From Isoetes taiwanensis (taxonomy: Eukaryota; Streptophyta; Lycopodiopsida; Isoetales; Isoetaceae): a DNA stretch of 64,000 nucleotides. The notes beneath the pieces were generated by a model. It worked only from the letters and a program-made list of their open reading frames with translations. It had not been told where the DNA came from and ran no database searches. Where the stretch lies: NCBI GenBank assembly GCA_021234155.1, contig JAJEKV010000790.1:26500-90499 (forward strand), in the 5' to 3' direction. The position numbers were made by a program, and so were the translations under genes. This document shows positions 12,931-22,344 of this stretch, in pieces (position 1 is the first letter of the stretch; the number at the start of each line of letters is the position of its first letter).

Positions 12931-14289
12931 ATGGCTGTCGTCGTCCTCCTCATTCTAATGTTGGGAGTGAGTCGTCTTCCCACAGCTTCTCCATCTTCTA
13001 TAGGTCGAAAATCTGGTGTCAATACCACGGTAATTGTGGGTTCAGTTATAGGTTCACTCGTGGTGGTAGTCCTAGTTCTTCTAGTTATATTCTATGCGTG
13101 CATCAGACCCAAAGCGAAGCCCGCCCGAAGAAAAAAAGTACCGGGGGTGAAAGCTCCTCCCACCAGGGAGATCAATACATGGGAAGCTAAACTTCAAGAA
13201 AAGCTTGTTCAGAAGTTCAACTACGATGATCTCCCTTTATGCCACCCAAAACTTTAGTCGCAAACAACTCCTAGGTCAAGGTGGTTTTGGGAAGGTTTAT
13301 AAGGGTTTGCTGCCTAGTGATGGTTCTGCTGTGGCCATTAAGGTGATGCCCAATGCTTCCGCGCATAGCCTAGAGCAATTCAAAGCAGAGGTCTCTGTGA
13401 TCGGAAACGTGAGGCATAAGCATTTGGTGAGCCTCAGAGGCTGGTCTCATGGCAACGACCAACTGCTCCCTAGTTTACGATTACATGCAGAATGGTAGCT
13501 TGATCAACACATTTTCAATAAGTCTCTTCCTTGGATCAACCGATTTGAAATAGTAAAGAATGTAGCAGAGGATTGTACTACTTGCATAGTGGTTGGTATC
13601 AGAAAATCATACACAGAGACATTAAGGCTGCTAATGTACTTCTAGATGACAAATTTGTTGCATATATAGGAGACTTCGGTCTAGCTAAGTTCATGGATGT
13701 GACTAAAATCCAACAAACCATGACAGAATCGGGCACCAATGGATATATTGCTCCAGAATTGGTCTTGGAAGGTAAAGCTAGCGAGAAATCTGATGTTTAC
13801 AGCTTTGGGATTCTTCTACTGGAGATCGGCTGCGGAAGACCTGCCCTTGATCCGGAACTTGGGGCTGGTAAGGAAGGGTTGTTGTTGGATTGGGTTTGGA
13901 AAGCACAGGAAAGGGGCGCCTTGCTTGAAGTTTATGATCGCAGGCTGGAAACTGAATATGATGAAGCACAAGTAATTCTGGTTTTATCCCTCGGATTGTT
14001 ATGTGCCCAGCCTGATCCGAATGCCAGGCCTAACTCCAGAACATGCAGCCTCATCTTGAATGCCGAAGTCCCACTTCCCGAACTTCCAAGCTCAAAACCC
14101 CTAAGAATGGCTTTTACTTCAACAAGTAGTCTCTCTAAGAGTTCCGGCAGCTTCTTGTCCAGCAACAATACAAATTCTAGCATCTCCGACGAGCATAGTT
14201 ACAGTGCCTCTCCACCAAGACGATGTCCATGTTTGAATTTATGTTCGATATCTACAAAAGTACACATTGCCAAAAGCATGTTAAGGTAA
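12931..14289 (+). pseudogene. receptor-like Ser/Thr kinase without ectodomain, four single-base indels
   Basis: Read with frame changes, this is a membrane-anchored plant receptor-like kinase whose kinase most resembles the L-type lectin RLK group. From the ATG (preceded by an in-frame TAA at 12916) come a hydrophobic leader, a short linker, a transmembrane helix near residues 30-55 and a basic stop-transfer stretch. The kinase follows: glycine loop GQGGFGKVYKG, lysine in VAIK, catalytic HRDIKAANVLLD, DFGLAKF, and IAPEL then KSDVYSFG. A serine-rich tail ends at TAA. The lectin ectodomain is missing. Compared with the copy at 19.6 kb there are an extra C at 13468-13470, a missing G near 13501 and a missing G near 13570; an extra T at 13240 is inferred from the protein. 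They sum to zero, and no other stop is present. It is either a young pseudogene or an assembly error in homopolymers. Confidence 0.8.
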
Positions 14290-14960
14290 GGTAAGGTTAG
14301 CTGTCTTTGCCTCGGCTGATAACCAAAAATGTGTGGCCTCGGTTGTACATCCTCGGCCAGACACGTAAGGCCTCGGCCCGCTGTCCGATAAGGTTTTATG
14401 GGTTGTTGCTCCTCCATAAGTGGTTTTTAACCTGGCCAAAGGTGAAAAGGCTAGCCAGAAAGGCAAAACGTTCCTAAAGGGTGTACAAAGCCAAAAGGTA
14501 AAAGGCCTTTTTGATAGGTTACTTTTCTAAGATCATGCCAAAATAATTAGTTTGTGCCTCCATCTATCTAATGTGGTTCTAACACAAAACATAGGTGCCT
14601 AGATTGGTAATCTTGTTCATCTAGATTGATGCCAAAATAGTTAGCTTGTGCCCCCATCTAGCTAATGTGGTTCCAAAAAACCTAGGTGCCTAGCATAAAT
14701 GTGGAATTGTAGAGCATATGTTACACCTGGGAATTAAAAATGTCCCATTGAAGGGGCAATTGCATAAAATTGTTCGTAAATTCTAAGTGAGAAACTCCTG
14801 ATGCTGAATTCTGGCATCCTTGCAAAACTAATAACTGGTATAGAATCAATCGCTATAATCAAATCAATCACTTAGGAAATATGTGAAAATATGGAAGTAT
14901 AGACTAAGTACCACGATTAGCTTGTACATATGAAAGGTAAAATGGACAAAGAGAGTATTA
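14290..14960. other. spacer between kinase fragment and GT17 fragment
   Basis: A short internally repeated passage is present: ATGCCAAAATAATTAG with CCATCTATCTAATGTGGTTC near 14533-14582, and a second version near 14631-14675. No gene is seen. Confidence 0.45.
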
Positions 14961-15695
14961 AGTGTGCGACCATCTATAAGAATCTTATAATTCCCAGGCA
15001 TTAAGAATCTAAACCTGTTTGCAAAATAAATCTCTTCCTTTGCATAAATTATCTTGAATCCTTATAATTCCCAGGCATTAAGAATCTAAACCTGTTTGCA
15101 AAATAAATCTCTTCCTTTGCATAAATTATCTTGAATCCTTGCTAACCTTTAGGAACAAAGCTTGTTTAGATCTGTCAACATGACTGCACAATTTCATTAT
15201 TAAATAACATCCGCAATATGTCTAAAGCAGAAGCTGCAATGCCAGCCTGAGTCTGCTAAAATTGTGTTTAATCGTCTGGAATGCCCATACGTTGCCAGCT
15301 AATTGAATCCACAAAGAATTCAAAAGAGTACAAACAATTGTTTAATCAAAGATGCATTATAGAAGGATAACCATCACACCACCTGAGCATCTCAATAGTG
15401 TGCCCACTTAGAATTTCATCAGCATCTGACATTATCAATAGATCATTTGATTTAATCCCAGCTTCTTAGCTTCTTGAAGGACACGGTTCATCTGTTGCCT
15501 TTGATATATTTTGATCAGGAAGGGTGTTTCCCCTTTCTCAAGTTTCCTACTAAAAATAGAACCATAAAATAGCTTTGATGCCATTAGATTCTATGAGACC
15601 CAAGCGTGTCACATAAGGCACTAATTCCTGCCATCTTATTTCTAGGATATCAAGTTCATTATTGAAGATGATGGCATCAAATACATGACATGGTT
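14960..15695 (-). pseudogene. GT17-family glycosyltransferase (GnT-III-like), broken
   Basis: Minus-strand translation recovers successive conserved blocks of plant glycosyltransferase family 17 (beta-1,4-mannosyl-glycoprotein N-acetylglucosaminyltransferase-like, Golgi type II proteins). Block 1 at about 15690-15570 reads HVFDAIIFNNELDILEIRW then PYVTRLGLIESN. Block 2 at about 15530-15360 reads FLIKIYQRQQMNRVL then, in another frame, [20 protein letters not shown] and [13 protein letters not shown], including the SDADE acidic motif. Block 3 at about 15300-15195 reads ILADSGWHCSFCFRHIADV. Block 4 at about 15145-14984 reads RIQDNLCKGRDLF then RFRFLMPGNYK. Segments between blocks are missing or frameshifted, block 3 ends in stops, and block 4 carries a 77-bp tandem duplication. 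Family identity rests on my memory of GT17 motifs; the damage is visible directly. Confidence 0.75.
14984..15138. repeat. 77-bp tandem duplication inside the GT17 fragment
   Basis: CTTATAATTCCCAGGCATTA begins at 14984 and again at 15061. The two 77-bp copies are practically identical through TTGAATCCTT, so the event is recent. It duplicates the end of the GT17 pseudogene coding blocks. Confidence 0.92.
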
Positions 15696-15699
15696 AGTA

Positions 15700-16940
15700 T
15701 AAGAACAAACAATATGCAATGACCTACGGAGGCATGGCAGATGAAGATTTCAAAGCAGTTACACAATGCAAGAATACAGCTATACCATTTCAATGTCATA
15801 ATCTGCCGAAATTGGATTTTTCACAGCTATTAACGGAGTAGCACACGAAAGTATATGATGGCTACAAACAAAGCCACTGCAGTAAATTGTGAGCGCAAAG
15901 AATTTGAATACAGAGAACTTATGAAATCCACAAAGCATTCTAAAAGGATAGAAATCACACCTTCTGAAGTGGTTTTTTTGTAGTCCCTTAGCTAATAGAC
16001 AGGTCAAGACAGGTCGCCAGTAGACAGGTCACCAAGAAGCCCTATAGAATATCTTTAAATTGCACAAAACTCCTTCATGCAATGCACTCTACACATCAGT
16101 CCAGGTGTTAATCCGTTCGTGAGAGGCACAGAAACGTGAAAGCCTGCAGGGATTTCTAAAAGGTCAAGCTTTCATCTGTGTCCCATCGTGTTCTAAAGAC
16201 AAAGCAAGTAATTTGCCGGCGTAGATTTGTGAAGAGCATAGTTGCTATGGTCGAACTGAAGTTTAAGAAGGCCCGAGAACCAACGACGGATCCAACCAAA
16301 CATTGTTTTCCCTTTGCATCAAAATTTGTAAGCAGTTGTACAGCCAACAAAATTATGATTACTGCAACGTCACTAGCCTAGAAACTTCGACCATTCATGT
16401 TTGGCTTATTATCTGATCAGCACAGTGAGCTTAAAAACACTGCCTCTTTTGCTAGAACAGAGTTTCAGAACCCTTGATGCTTGCTATGGAGCTGCTCTGC
16501 TACAATTTCCTTTTATGCCTGGCAACAAAGCATTGGGGAAACAGCGGATAGCTGATGTTAGAAGAAACCCTATTTCCTTTTCTACAAACTAAAATTCACC
16601 ATAGCATGCCATAGCCATAGCCATATCCACCTTGAAGCCGTTCTGTCTTGCAAAACTGCCATCACCGAGAAGTGAAGAAGAGGAGATTGCCATCGCCAAA
16701 TTAGTCAAAGTCGAAGATTCACGAATGTCAGAAGTAGAATAAGAAGCCAGAAGCTCTGTATACAAAATGAACATTCTTGGTGAGAAAATGCTGGATAACA
16801 GAGCGGCAGGATGGTAAAGCAGGCAGGTATGGCAGCTGCTGCCTCCTCCAGTTCTCGCTCCTCCGATCCTCATCCTCGATCAAGCACCCTAAATTTGCGT
16901 ATTCTTAGGGTTTAGGCGCCCTTTTTTTTAATATTTTTTG
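15700..16940. other. region upstream of the GT17 fragment, no firm gene
   Basis: On the minus strand an ATG at 16873 opens a 94-codon frame starting MRIGGARTGGGSSC. It follows a GTTTAGGCGCC/CCCTAAATT-type leader and could be an old first exon of the GT17 gene or of another gene. I recognise no domain in it. The remainder is AT-rich with no supported feature. Confidence 0.3.
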
Positions 16941-16945
16941 GACGT

Positions 16946-17110
16946 CACTTTTTTAGCCTTTTTTACGCCACTTTTTAGCCCTAAGATTGCGTCATGAAAT
17001 CTCGGCCGTCGAATTTAGGGCGTGGTCCACTTTTTTAGCCTTTTACGCCACTTTTTAGCCCTAAGATTGCGTCATTAAATCTCGCCGTCCGAATTTAATT
17101 GGTGGTCCAT
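16946..17110. repeat. 82-bp two-copy tandem duplication
   Basis: CACTTTTTTAGCC, then TACGCCACTTTTTAGCCC and AAGATTGCGTCAT, appear at 16946 and again at 17028. The copies differ by small indels in T runs and in the CTCGGCCGTC/CTCGCCGTCC part. Confidence 0.85.
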
Positions 17111-18640
17111 TACAGACTAAAACATTATAATATAAGATACTTCAAAACCGGATATATCAGAGAACTACGCATATGGCAAGGTAACATTGCCAATTTATAA
17201 GTTGTAGATGGTACATCATATAATGCATGATTCCTTTCGTATGAGGAAATAGAAGCAAGAAAGGCTTGATGTGAGAAGTTCAGTATGTTTTCTATGACGT
17301 GCGCTTGATGTGAGAATGATAACCATTGGATTTGTGTTTTTTAAATGCCTTGCTAGGGGCTATTTGACCCCATCTTGATTTGCATGGGACGGGATCACGT
17401 GGATCGCCATATATTTTGTGGGATATTGCATGATCTAATGGTCACAAAAATTGAGACACCCCAAACGATAAGTATCCATTTGCCTAATGCCTAGTATCAA
17501 GATCTTCTTAGTTACTAGTAATGGTGCCAGATTCTTCGGGCATGAGTTGGTACATGGAGATGATCAGAGAGAAGAAAAGAGACAGACATAAACCTAAATA
17601 AATTATCAATTTTAGAGCTTCTTCCTTCTAATTTGAAAATTGATGGGCAAAGCTAGAGACGCGTCGTTATACATAATGGCAAACCAAGCCCAGCATTGCT
17701 GGGCTAAAGTTACAAATATATCAATTGATGAACCTATTGATATGTTATCTATATCATAGAAAATACCTTATTAAATGTGAAATGAACTTAATTGAGTGGT
17801 TTATGAATATGGCATTCAATATATAGAATACCTTTGTAAAGTGAAGAATAAAAAACGTGTATACAATAAATGTTGAAAGGGCAGAGTTGCTTGGCATGTG
17901 CAACAGCTTCTTACTACACTTTCTATTCTGCTTCGCTAATGTTAATCAAATTGTGGAAAAATGTACAAATTCATTGTACATTGACAATAAAAAAGAACAT
18001 GTTTCCTATGACATTATTCCATATCGTATCTTTGCAACTATTTATGGTGCATAGTCTGTAAACCCTTTTTGTCCAATAGATCTTCATGCATAGACGTTCT
18101 ATTTATTTTGCATGCCTAGCATATAAATTTGTCCAATATATACTATAATTTTTCCTCTATTAAACTATGCAGCGCTTGACTTATTTGCGAGGAATATTTG
18201 CAGGAGATTTGCTCAATCGAGCTTCTTTGCAATAGAAGGGAATGTTCCGCACACCATCTGCAAAATTAACATATAAGAATAAAGATTAACATCAACAATG
18301 ATAATGACCAACAAAGTAAATTTTATAAAACATGAACGAATATGAAGTAATATTTTGCAAAGTAATTATGTTATTAAGGATGCTCTTTCAGTTGTCTGAA
18401 CGAAAGCAAAGAAAAAAAAACAACAAAGAATAAAACCCACCTTAATCTTGGCTCATCTCATCATGTAAGTAAATATCTCCTGTGAATAATGTATTAGCAG
18501 ATTAGGAATGAAATGTATGTCATGCAATGTAATGTGCAATGTTGCTGTCAAATGAGAAGTTACAAAGTGAACTGGTTACCTTTGTCTTAGTAAATGGGTT
18601 GGACTGGACTTGAGGAACTCAGATATGTAGAAAAACCTAA
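17111..18640. other. AT-rich spacer with a Helitron-like hairpin
   Basis: No gene. At 17688-17704 GCCCAGC-ATT-GCTGGGC forms the same hairpin type as the Helitron ends listed elsewhere, but the expected CTAG seven bases downstream is absent (TAAAGTTAC instead). It may be a decayed Helitron end or chance. Confidence 0.4.
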
Positions 18641-18644
18641 ACAC

Positions 18645-19156
18645 CAACACTCCAGTATCAGTAATCATGCATACCATTTGTCTCACACTGTTGGTGACAT
18701 TTTCAACGGGCATGTATGAAATAATCGATGACATGTTTGCTCATAATCACTTACAGACACTCCCTCTTGCAACTATAAGCCCATTGGAAGTGCTCTGTAA
18801 AATCGTGTAATTCCCTTTCTTGTATACATTAACTTGTATATGGATTGTACGTCTTCCATAAAGTAGCATAATTCTGAGTCAGATATTAGAGTTACATAAA
18901 TTAAAAAGTTCAACACATAAACACTCCAATATCAGTAGTCATACATACCATTTGTCTCACACTGATGATGAATGGATATGTATGAGATAATCGATGAGAT
19001 GTTTGCCAATGATCACTTCCACTTGCACACCGACAATCCCTCTTGCAACTATAAGCATATTGGAAGTGCTCCATAAAATCGTGTGATTCCCCTTCCTGCA
19101 TACATTAACTTGTATGTGAATTGCACATCTTCCATAAAGTAGCATAATTCGAGTTG
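18645..19156. repeat. two-copy direct duplication, 274-bp period
   Basis: The segment beginning ACTCC, then ATACCATTTGTCTCACACTG, ATAATCGATGA, CCCTCTTGCAACTATAAGC and CTTCCATAAAGTAGCATAAT occurs at 18649-18885 and again at 18923-19155. Identity by eye is about 85 percent, so it is older than the 77-bp duplication at 14984. Neither copy is coding. Confidence 0.85.
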
Positions 19157-19605
19157 CATAAAGTTCAAGATTGCATAAGTCCAATAGAGGAGCATGCATT
19201 GGAGACCTACTTGCAGACACAGACTCATAGGCCAAAACTTCAGGTGCATAATATTACTCTGTCGAGTGTACTATAAACCTCGATATACGAATCCTGTATG
19301 TCATAATTTTATGCACGAACCTCCAATAATGTACTTGTAAAATCACCAGAGTTAACCCCAAATTCAATATCTGTCAAGAAAAACTGCCTTGCAATTGCTG
19401 GATGTACAACACATATAAATAGGAACCACTATCGCAACAATAGCTCTGTTACAAACAAAGAAAGGCCCCATACTGGTTCACCAAGAAAACCCACAAAACA
19501 TTTTTAAAATGAAACAACTATCAAGCAGTTAATACATAAGCTAAAAAGGAAAAACTGTGGACCACTCAAATCGATGCAGCCAAAATCGTCTGCCTAATTA
19601 CTGGT
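19157..19605. other. spacer before second kinase copy
   Basis: AT-rich sequence with no gene, no RNA and no recognisable terminus. Confidence 0.4.
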
Positions 19606-20264
19606 TGCCCAATGCTTCCTGCATAGCCTAGAGCAATTCAAAGCAGAGGTCTCTGTGATTGGAAATGTGAGGCATAAGCATTTGGTGAGCCTCAGAGGCT
19701 GGTCTCATGGCAACGACCAACTGCTCCTAGTTTATGATTACATGCAGAATGGTAGCTTGGATCAACACATTTTCATTAAGTCTCTTCCTTGGATCAACAG
19801 ATTTGAAATAGTAAAGAATGTAGCAGAGGGATTGTACTACTTGCATAGTGGTTGCCATCCAAAAATCATACACAGAGACATTAAGGCTGCTAATGTACTT
19901 CTAGATGACAAGTTTGTGGCATATCTAGGAGACTTTGGCCTAGCTAAGTTCATGGATGTAACTAAAATACAACAAACCATGACAGAATCAGGTATCAGAG
20001 GATATATTGCTCCAGAATTGTTCTTGGAAGGTAAAGCTAGCGAGATTGTTATGTGCCCAACCTGATACGAATAAGACGCCAAACTCCAGAACTTGCAGCC
20101 AAATCTTGAATGCCGAAAGCCCACTTCCTGAGCTTCCAAGCTCAAAACCGCTACTGGCTTTTACTTCAACAAGTAGTCTCTCTAAGAGTTCCGGCAACAA
20201 TACAAATTCTAGCATCTCCTATCAGCATAGTTACACTGCCTTTCGGACCCCACTATTGTCTTAG
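19606..20264 (+). pseudogene. second receptor-kinase copy, truncated and internally deleted
   Basis: This is a paralogue of the 12.9-kb kinase, very similar at DNA level by eye. It begins abruptly at the counterpart of copy-1 position 13346, so the transmembrane part, glycine loop and VAIK lysine are absent. A one-base deletion near 19620 breaks the frame, which then runs through the HRDIKAANVLLD and DFGLAKF motifs. At 20045 the sequence jumps from GCTAGCGAG straight to ATTGTTATG; relative to copy 1, 209 bp are missing (13786-13994). This removes the KSDVYSFG segment and shifts the frame. The serine-rich tail continues to about 20240, after which homology ends. It cannot encode a functional kinase. 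It usefully shows the unshifted sequence at three of the four indel sites of copy 1. Confidence 0.85.
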
Positions 20265-20540
20265 AAGCATGTAGGTGCTTCTGCATGTTATCAAGCTGGT
20301 AATGTTTGTATTGCCAAAAATTTCATTTGGCTTCTATAGAATAATAAGAACAAAAAGAAATTTAGCTTCTCTTCTGCATCTTCATGAGCCAGAGGCATCG
20401 CAATAAAATATCCTTTTTAATTACCATTCTACAAATTATAAGTTGGTACACTTTTCTTTCCTCTTTCTTTGAACGCATGGTTGTGGCAGCTCTAGGTAAC
20501 AAAATGTCGCATAATGTAGCTTAAAACATCATATATAGAA

Positions 20541-20568
20541 CTAGGAACTGTGCCCAACGTCGTTGGAC
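20541..20568 (-). mobile_element. Helitron 3' terminus, minus orientation
   Basis: On the minus strand the order is GTCCAAC-GAC-GTTGGGC hairpin, a seven-base spacer ACAGTTC, then CTAG followed by T. This is the Helitron 3' signature: a short GC-rich hairpin shortly before CTRR, inserted between A and T. The element body must extend to higher coordinates. Its 5' TC end was not found. Hairpin size, spacer length and CTAG match the plus-strand ends at 48456 and 59238, so the three belong to one family. Confidence 0.7.
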
Positions 20569-20693
20569 ACAAGCTGAGAAACTGTAAATGATACACTGTA
20601 GCACTAAGAGAATAACCCAAAAGTACGCCATCATTACAAACGACATTGTTTTTTGTTTCCTTTGTGATTTGTCTATCCCACTTTTACCCTTTG
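20569..20693. other. short spacer inside presumed Helitron
   Basis: Separates the Helitron end from the CACTA element; no feature seen. Confidence 0.4.
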
Positions 20694-20696
20694 TCT

Positions 20697-21425
20697 CACA
20701 ACTAGAGAATGGGCTGTTTGCGACGTCGGTTTGCGGCGTATTTGAAACGTCCATGTCGCAAAATTCGCGCGCGTTCTAAAGACGTCGCACAAAATTCAAA
20801 CGACGTCGCATGTGCAACGCCCCACGCCGCTATTGAAACGTTTGGTCGGGCATTCGCAAGGTATCCTATGTGGCGGTGACATGGCAATGTGGGTTAAAGT
20901 TAAGCGGCGTGTGGCGTCGCCGGGTGCAACGTGTGACGTCGCATGTGAAACGTGTTACGTTGCATATTGTACGTGTTACGTTGCATATTTATGCAGCGCA
21001 AGTGCAACGTCATTACAACGTGAAACGTTGCAACTGCAACGTCTCATTGCGACTTTAAGAATAAATACAAAATAAATACAAATATAAGTATTGAGGTGTT
21101 GGTAAGGCCTCAGGTTTGTTAGCTAAAGGTTAGGGGTTCAAGTCCACGAAAAAATATTTTAGACGCACATATATGTACGTCTTAGCAACATATGAGCGGC
21201 GTCGTAAAACGTCATAAGGACATATTTTTATGCGATTTGGACGCCCATGACGCTTCGCTAATCGTCACAGTGCGACGTGGCGTCGCCCGCGATTTGAATC
21301 CACGGCGACGTCATTTGCGACGAGCGGGAAACGTTATTAAAGCATGTGCATGCGACGTTTGATGTTCTCGTTACGTCGCAAAGACGTCGCAAATGACGTC
21401 GCAAACTGCCTATTCTGTAGTAGTG
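20697..21425. mobile_element. 729-bp non-autonomous CACTA (En/Spm-type) element
   Basis: The right end is TAGTG, so read inward it is CACTACTACAGAATAGGCAG then TTTGCGACGTC. The left end reads CACAACTAGAGAATGGGCTG then TTTGCGACGTC. The termini match over about 31 bp with few differences and are flanked by the 3-bp target duplication TCT (20694-20696 and 21426-21428). CACTA termini plus a 3-bp duplication are diagnostic of the superfamily. The subterminal zones are crowded with direct and inverted GACGTCGCA and ACGTCGCAA motifs, as in elements whose ends bind a TNPA-like protein. No transposase frame is present. The element is CpG-rich against an AT-rich background. Confidence 0.85.
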
Positions 21426-21475
21426 TCTTTTTCCTTTCCTCATTTTCCTTATACGTTTCCTTTCTTCTTTTTTTA

Positions 21476-21600
21476 TTCTTTTGTTTTTGTTCCACACCCC
21501 CACCCCACCCCCACCCCCTTCCCCTTCTTTTTTAATCTTTTTCCTTTTCCATTCCATTCTATTCTATTCTATTCTATTCTACTAGTCTTGGTCAAAGATT
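21476..21600. repeat. pyrimidine-rich low-complexity tract and (ATTCT)n
   Basis: CCACCCCCACCCC-type runs at about 21493-21520 are followed by an (ATTCT)5 microsatellite at about 21556-21581. Apparent ORFs here on either strand are low-complexity artefacts. Confidence 0.8.
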
Positions 21601-22340
21601 CTTTGGGCATATATTGGGAGCCTTAAATGTTTTGGTTGTAATGATAAGAAATAACTTAGTCGACATGCAATTTATAGAGGCATAACCAAGATAAAACATG
21701 GTACTACTCGATTGTTCTGAAACTAACGGTAAAGTTACATTTAACTCAAGATCACCAACCACGATTATAGCCATCATAACAAATAATCGTCATCCCGTCT
21801 TCGTCTTCGTATGATGAATAGATGGATCTTTTATAGCAAGGACAACATAAAAAGAAACTACATATGTAAAGATGCTATTCATTCCATAGAAGTGGTGTTG
21901 TATATATATGATACTATAAAATTTGATTTGGTGTGTAAACTAAATAAATAAATGTTTTACATGGTGAACAACTTTTTCCAAAGAAATGCACGTCAAGGTT
22001 CTTCTAACCACTCTTCGTAAATCCCACATGGTTTTGCAATCATCATCACAAACTTAATGCATTTTATTGCCATTCTTGTTTTTGAGTTTCTTTGAGGACC
22101 GCATTTGTACAATCTGTAACTATAATCAACTTACCATAACCATCATTCAATTAAATTGGGATTATGTCTTAATTTTGGGACAAATTTCATATTGCATGTT
22201 TTTAGTAGCATATTCAAATTCACACATTTCACCTCAAAATTATGAAAACGTAATATCATGTTATTTACAAAATAGTCAATATTTCACAATATAGCACCAT
22301 ATCATAAAAACGTGATAAAAAAAATGTACATAGTTATTCA
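21601..22340. other. AT-rich spacer
   Basis: No gene, hairpin terminus or repeat recognised. Confidence 0.4.
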
Positions 22341-22344
22341 ACTT

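Noticed and set aside
21100-21145. tRNA-like element with a GGTTCAAGTCC B box
   Set aside because: No convincing A box, acceptor stem or cloverleaf can be drawn; it is probably chance inside the CACTA element.
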